Shown here in pieces: positions 63,341-64,000 of a DNA stretch of 64,000 nt; the stretch's first letter is position 1, and every line of letters starts with the position of its first letter. The notes below the pieces were generated by a model. The model was given only the letters and a program-made list of their open reading frames with translations. It did not search any database and was not told where the DNA came from. Source of the stretch: RI-92 sp037384645 (lineage in GTDB: Bacteria > Pseudomonadota > Gammaproteobacteria > UBA6429 > Thiohalophilaceae); contig JARRNT010000005.1 of the NCBI GenBank assembly GCA_037384645.1, forward strand, positions 49,786 to 113,785. Direction: 5' to 3'. The position numbers and the translations under genes were made by a program.

Positions 63341-63580
63341 TCAGCGCGACTTATTTCCTACCATTGCGTCAATCTGTTGCGTGTATTGCAAAATATCGTA
63401 TTCCGCCCGCACCACCTTCAGGCAGGCGGCGCACAGGCAATCCGTGTAACACTCACTGACAAACTCTAAATGCTCTGGCTCCAGGTACACCGTCTGGCAC
63501 TGGCACAGCAGGATCGAACCGGACTTGCATTCAAACAGCGCCTGGCAGCGGGGACAGCGTTTTTGTTCGTGTTTACGCAT
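63341..63580 (-). CDS. Cys-rich CWC family protein, intact copy 2
   Basis: 79 residues, the same length as copy 1 (54161) and very similar: MRKHEQKRCPRCQALFECKS, LLCQCQTVYLEPEHLEF, DCLCAACLKVVRAEYD. It has nine cysteines. The leader on the minus strand carries two motif forms, GGGGTCAGAGAACAATAG (63618-63640 region) and GGGGACGGAGGGATTTAA, and no well-placed Shine-Dalgarno site: GGAGGG lies about 15 nt from the ATG. Confidence 0.88.
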   Translation of the reverse strand: MRKHEQKRCPRCQALFECKSGSILLCQCQTVYLEPEHLEFVSECYTDCLCAACLKVVRAEYDILQYTQQIDAMVGNKSR

Positions 63581-63589
63581 GGTTAAAAT

Positions 63590-63640
63590 TAAATCCCTCC
63601 GTCCCCTTTTACTGAACTATTGTTCTCTGACCCCGGGTTT
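63590..63640 (-). repeat. Double leader motif of CWC copy 2
   Basis: Plus-strand text AAATCCCTCCGTCCCCTTTT followed by TATTGTTCTCTGACCCCGGG. It combines the GGGGACGGAG and GGGGTCAGAG forms seen separately elsewhere. Confidence 0.65.
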
Positions 63641-63646
63641 GAAGGA

Positions 63647-64000
63647 TTAGCGCCAACAGGATAATGCAGCTTTCCATTCCTGGTTTTTCGTTACTAAATG
63701 TAGAACATACACGTCTGATTCACACATATTTTTCAACATCTGTGAATATTCCTTCTTGCTAAAATCATCGGGTAGCCATGTGTTTGCCATACTCCAGGCG
63801 TGCCTGGCCACAGGTCCCTTTTTATCAATCAATGATTTGAGTTTAGGATAGAATGCTGATACCACATTCCTTGCTTCCTTTACCATTTGCGCAGAGGCCC
63901 CCTTGTACTTAAGGCAAAGATCAAGCTGGTAATAGGCATATAAACTAAAGGCCCCGTGGGTCTCGCAAGAATTTATATCTTTCTCTGCATATTTATGCCT
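63647..64000 (-). CDS. Hypothetical protein (5' end outside window)
   Basis: At least 118 codons, open to the right edge; the ATG at 63886 is internal because the frame continues upstream (KDINSCETHGAFSLYAYYQL and DLCLKYKGASAQ). It is soluble in the visible part, with a likely helical-repeat look (SLYAYYQLDLCLKYKG, AWSMANTWLPDDFSKKEYSQ). Family not recognised. Confidence 0.7.
   Translation of the reverse strand, partial: RHKYAEKDINSCETHGAFSLYAYYQLDLCLKYKGASAQMVKEARNVVSAFYPKLKSLIDKKGPVARHAWSMANTWLPDDFSKKEYSQMLKNMCESDVYVLHLVTKNQEWKAALSCWR

Noticed and set aside
1..64000. tRNA or rRNA genes, prophage or integron
   Set aside because: I looked for cloverleaf-like CCA ends, rRNA signatures, integrase and phage structural genes and saw none. 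A computational scan (tRNAscan, Infernal) would be decisive.

Overview
The window looks like a chromosome segment of an uncultured or draft-sequenced gammaproteobacterium. The supporting genes are Tas, PBP7, ExbB/ExbD/TonB, TrhA, a cytochrome c4-type dihaem protein, small DUF3012, DUF3565 and Cys-rich CWC families, InfA and a CspA-type cold-shock protein. A run of 38 N (44791-44828) marks a scaffold gap. I found no rRNA, tRNA, CRISPR array, phage module or intact transposase. The organism call is inference from gene content only.

1-12.9 kb: the 3' part of a CBS-domain gene, a FixL/FixJ-like two-component pair, a PAS-GGDEF diguanylate cyclase, several small exported or hypothetical proteins, a LysR regulator, a divergent EamA exporter/TetR pair with a candidate operator, a DsrE-like protein and the aldo/keto reductase Tas. 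13-24 kb: a triple YbjQ-domain protein, RidA, then an uptake cluster (solute-binding protein, permease-ATPase fusion, acetamidase/formamidase) behind a near-consensus sigma-54 promoter, which suggests nitrogen-regulated use of short amides. MarC, PBP7, an OB-fold exported protein and a glutathione transferase follow. 23-34 kb: membrane and lipoprotein genes, a second diguanylate cyclase, a response regulator-adenylate cyclase, DapD, a 55-residue DUF3012 lipoprotein, a second GST and an exbB-exbD-tonB operon with overlapping genes.

34.6-49 kb holds diverged duplicates of two blocks. The csp-infA-NYN block occurs at 34610-35873 and 48046-48933, and a transglutaminase-like gene occurs at 38375-38752 and 46687-47490. 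Decay is reciprocal: the first csp has lost an internal piece while its NYN gene is whole, and the second csp is whole while its NYN gene is cut after 14 codons. The first transglutaminase copy has lost its catalytic cysteine. Between the copies lie an acetyltransferase, an N-formylglutamate amidohydrolase-like gene, a Bcr/CflA-type MFS pump, a small-multidrug-export family protein, TrhA, and a signalling operon (PAS histidine kinase, Rcp1-like regulator, REC-GGDEF-EAL protein).

42-64 kb is the most unusual part. A small Cys-rich CWC gene is present as two intact copies and at least eight broken ones, all in the same orientation. The 5' end of the gene is usually kept and the 3' end is cut at different points. 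These copies are interleaved with short recurring motifs (minus-strand forms like GGGGTCAGAG and GGGGACAGACC), REP-like hairpins, a MITE-like inverted-repeat element and a cluster of five tiny GNA-loop hairpins. The motifs occur upstream of genes, inside gene ends (they form the last codons of the MFS pump) and at the break point of the truncated NYN gene. Ordinary genes here include a TrpB2-type tryptophan synthase beta chain, DsrE-like and VOC proteins, a 1118-residue GGDEF-EAL membrane protein, cytochrome c4, a class III aminotransferase, a methyltransferase, a dead FMN reductase and an outer-membrane beta-barrel. The CWC/leader repeat family is the best candidate for something not yet described.
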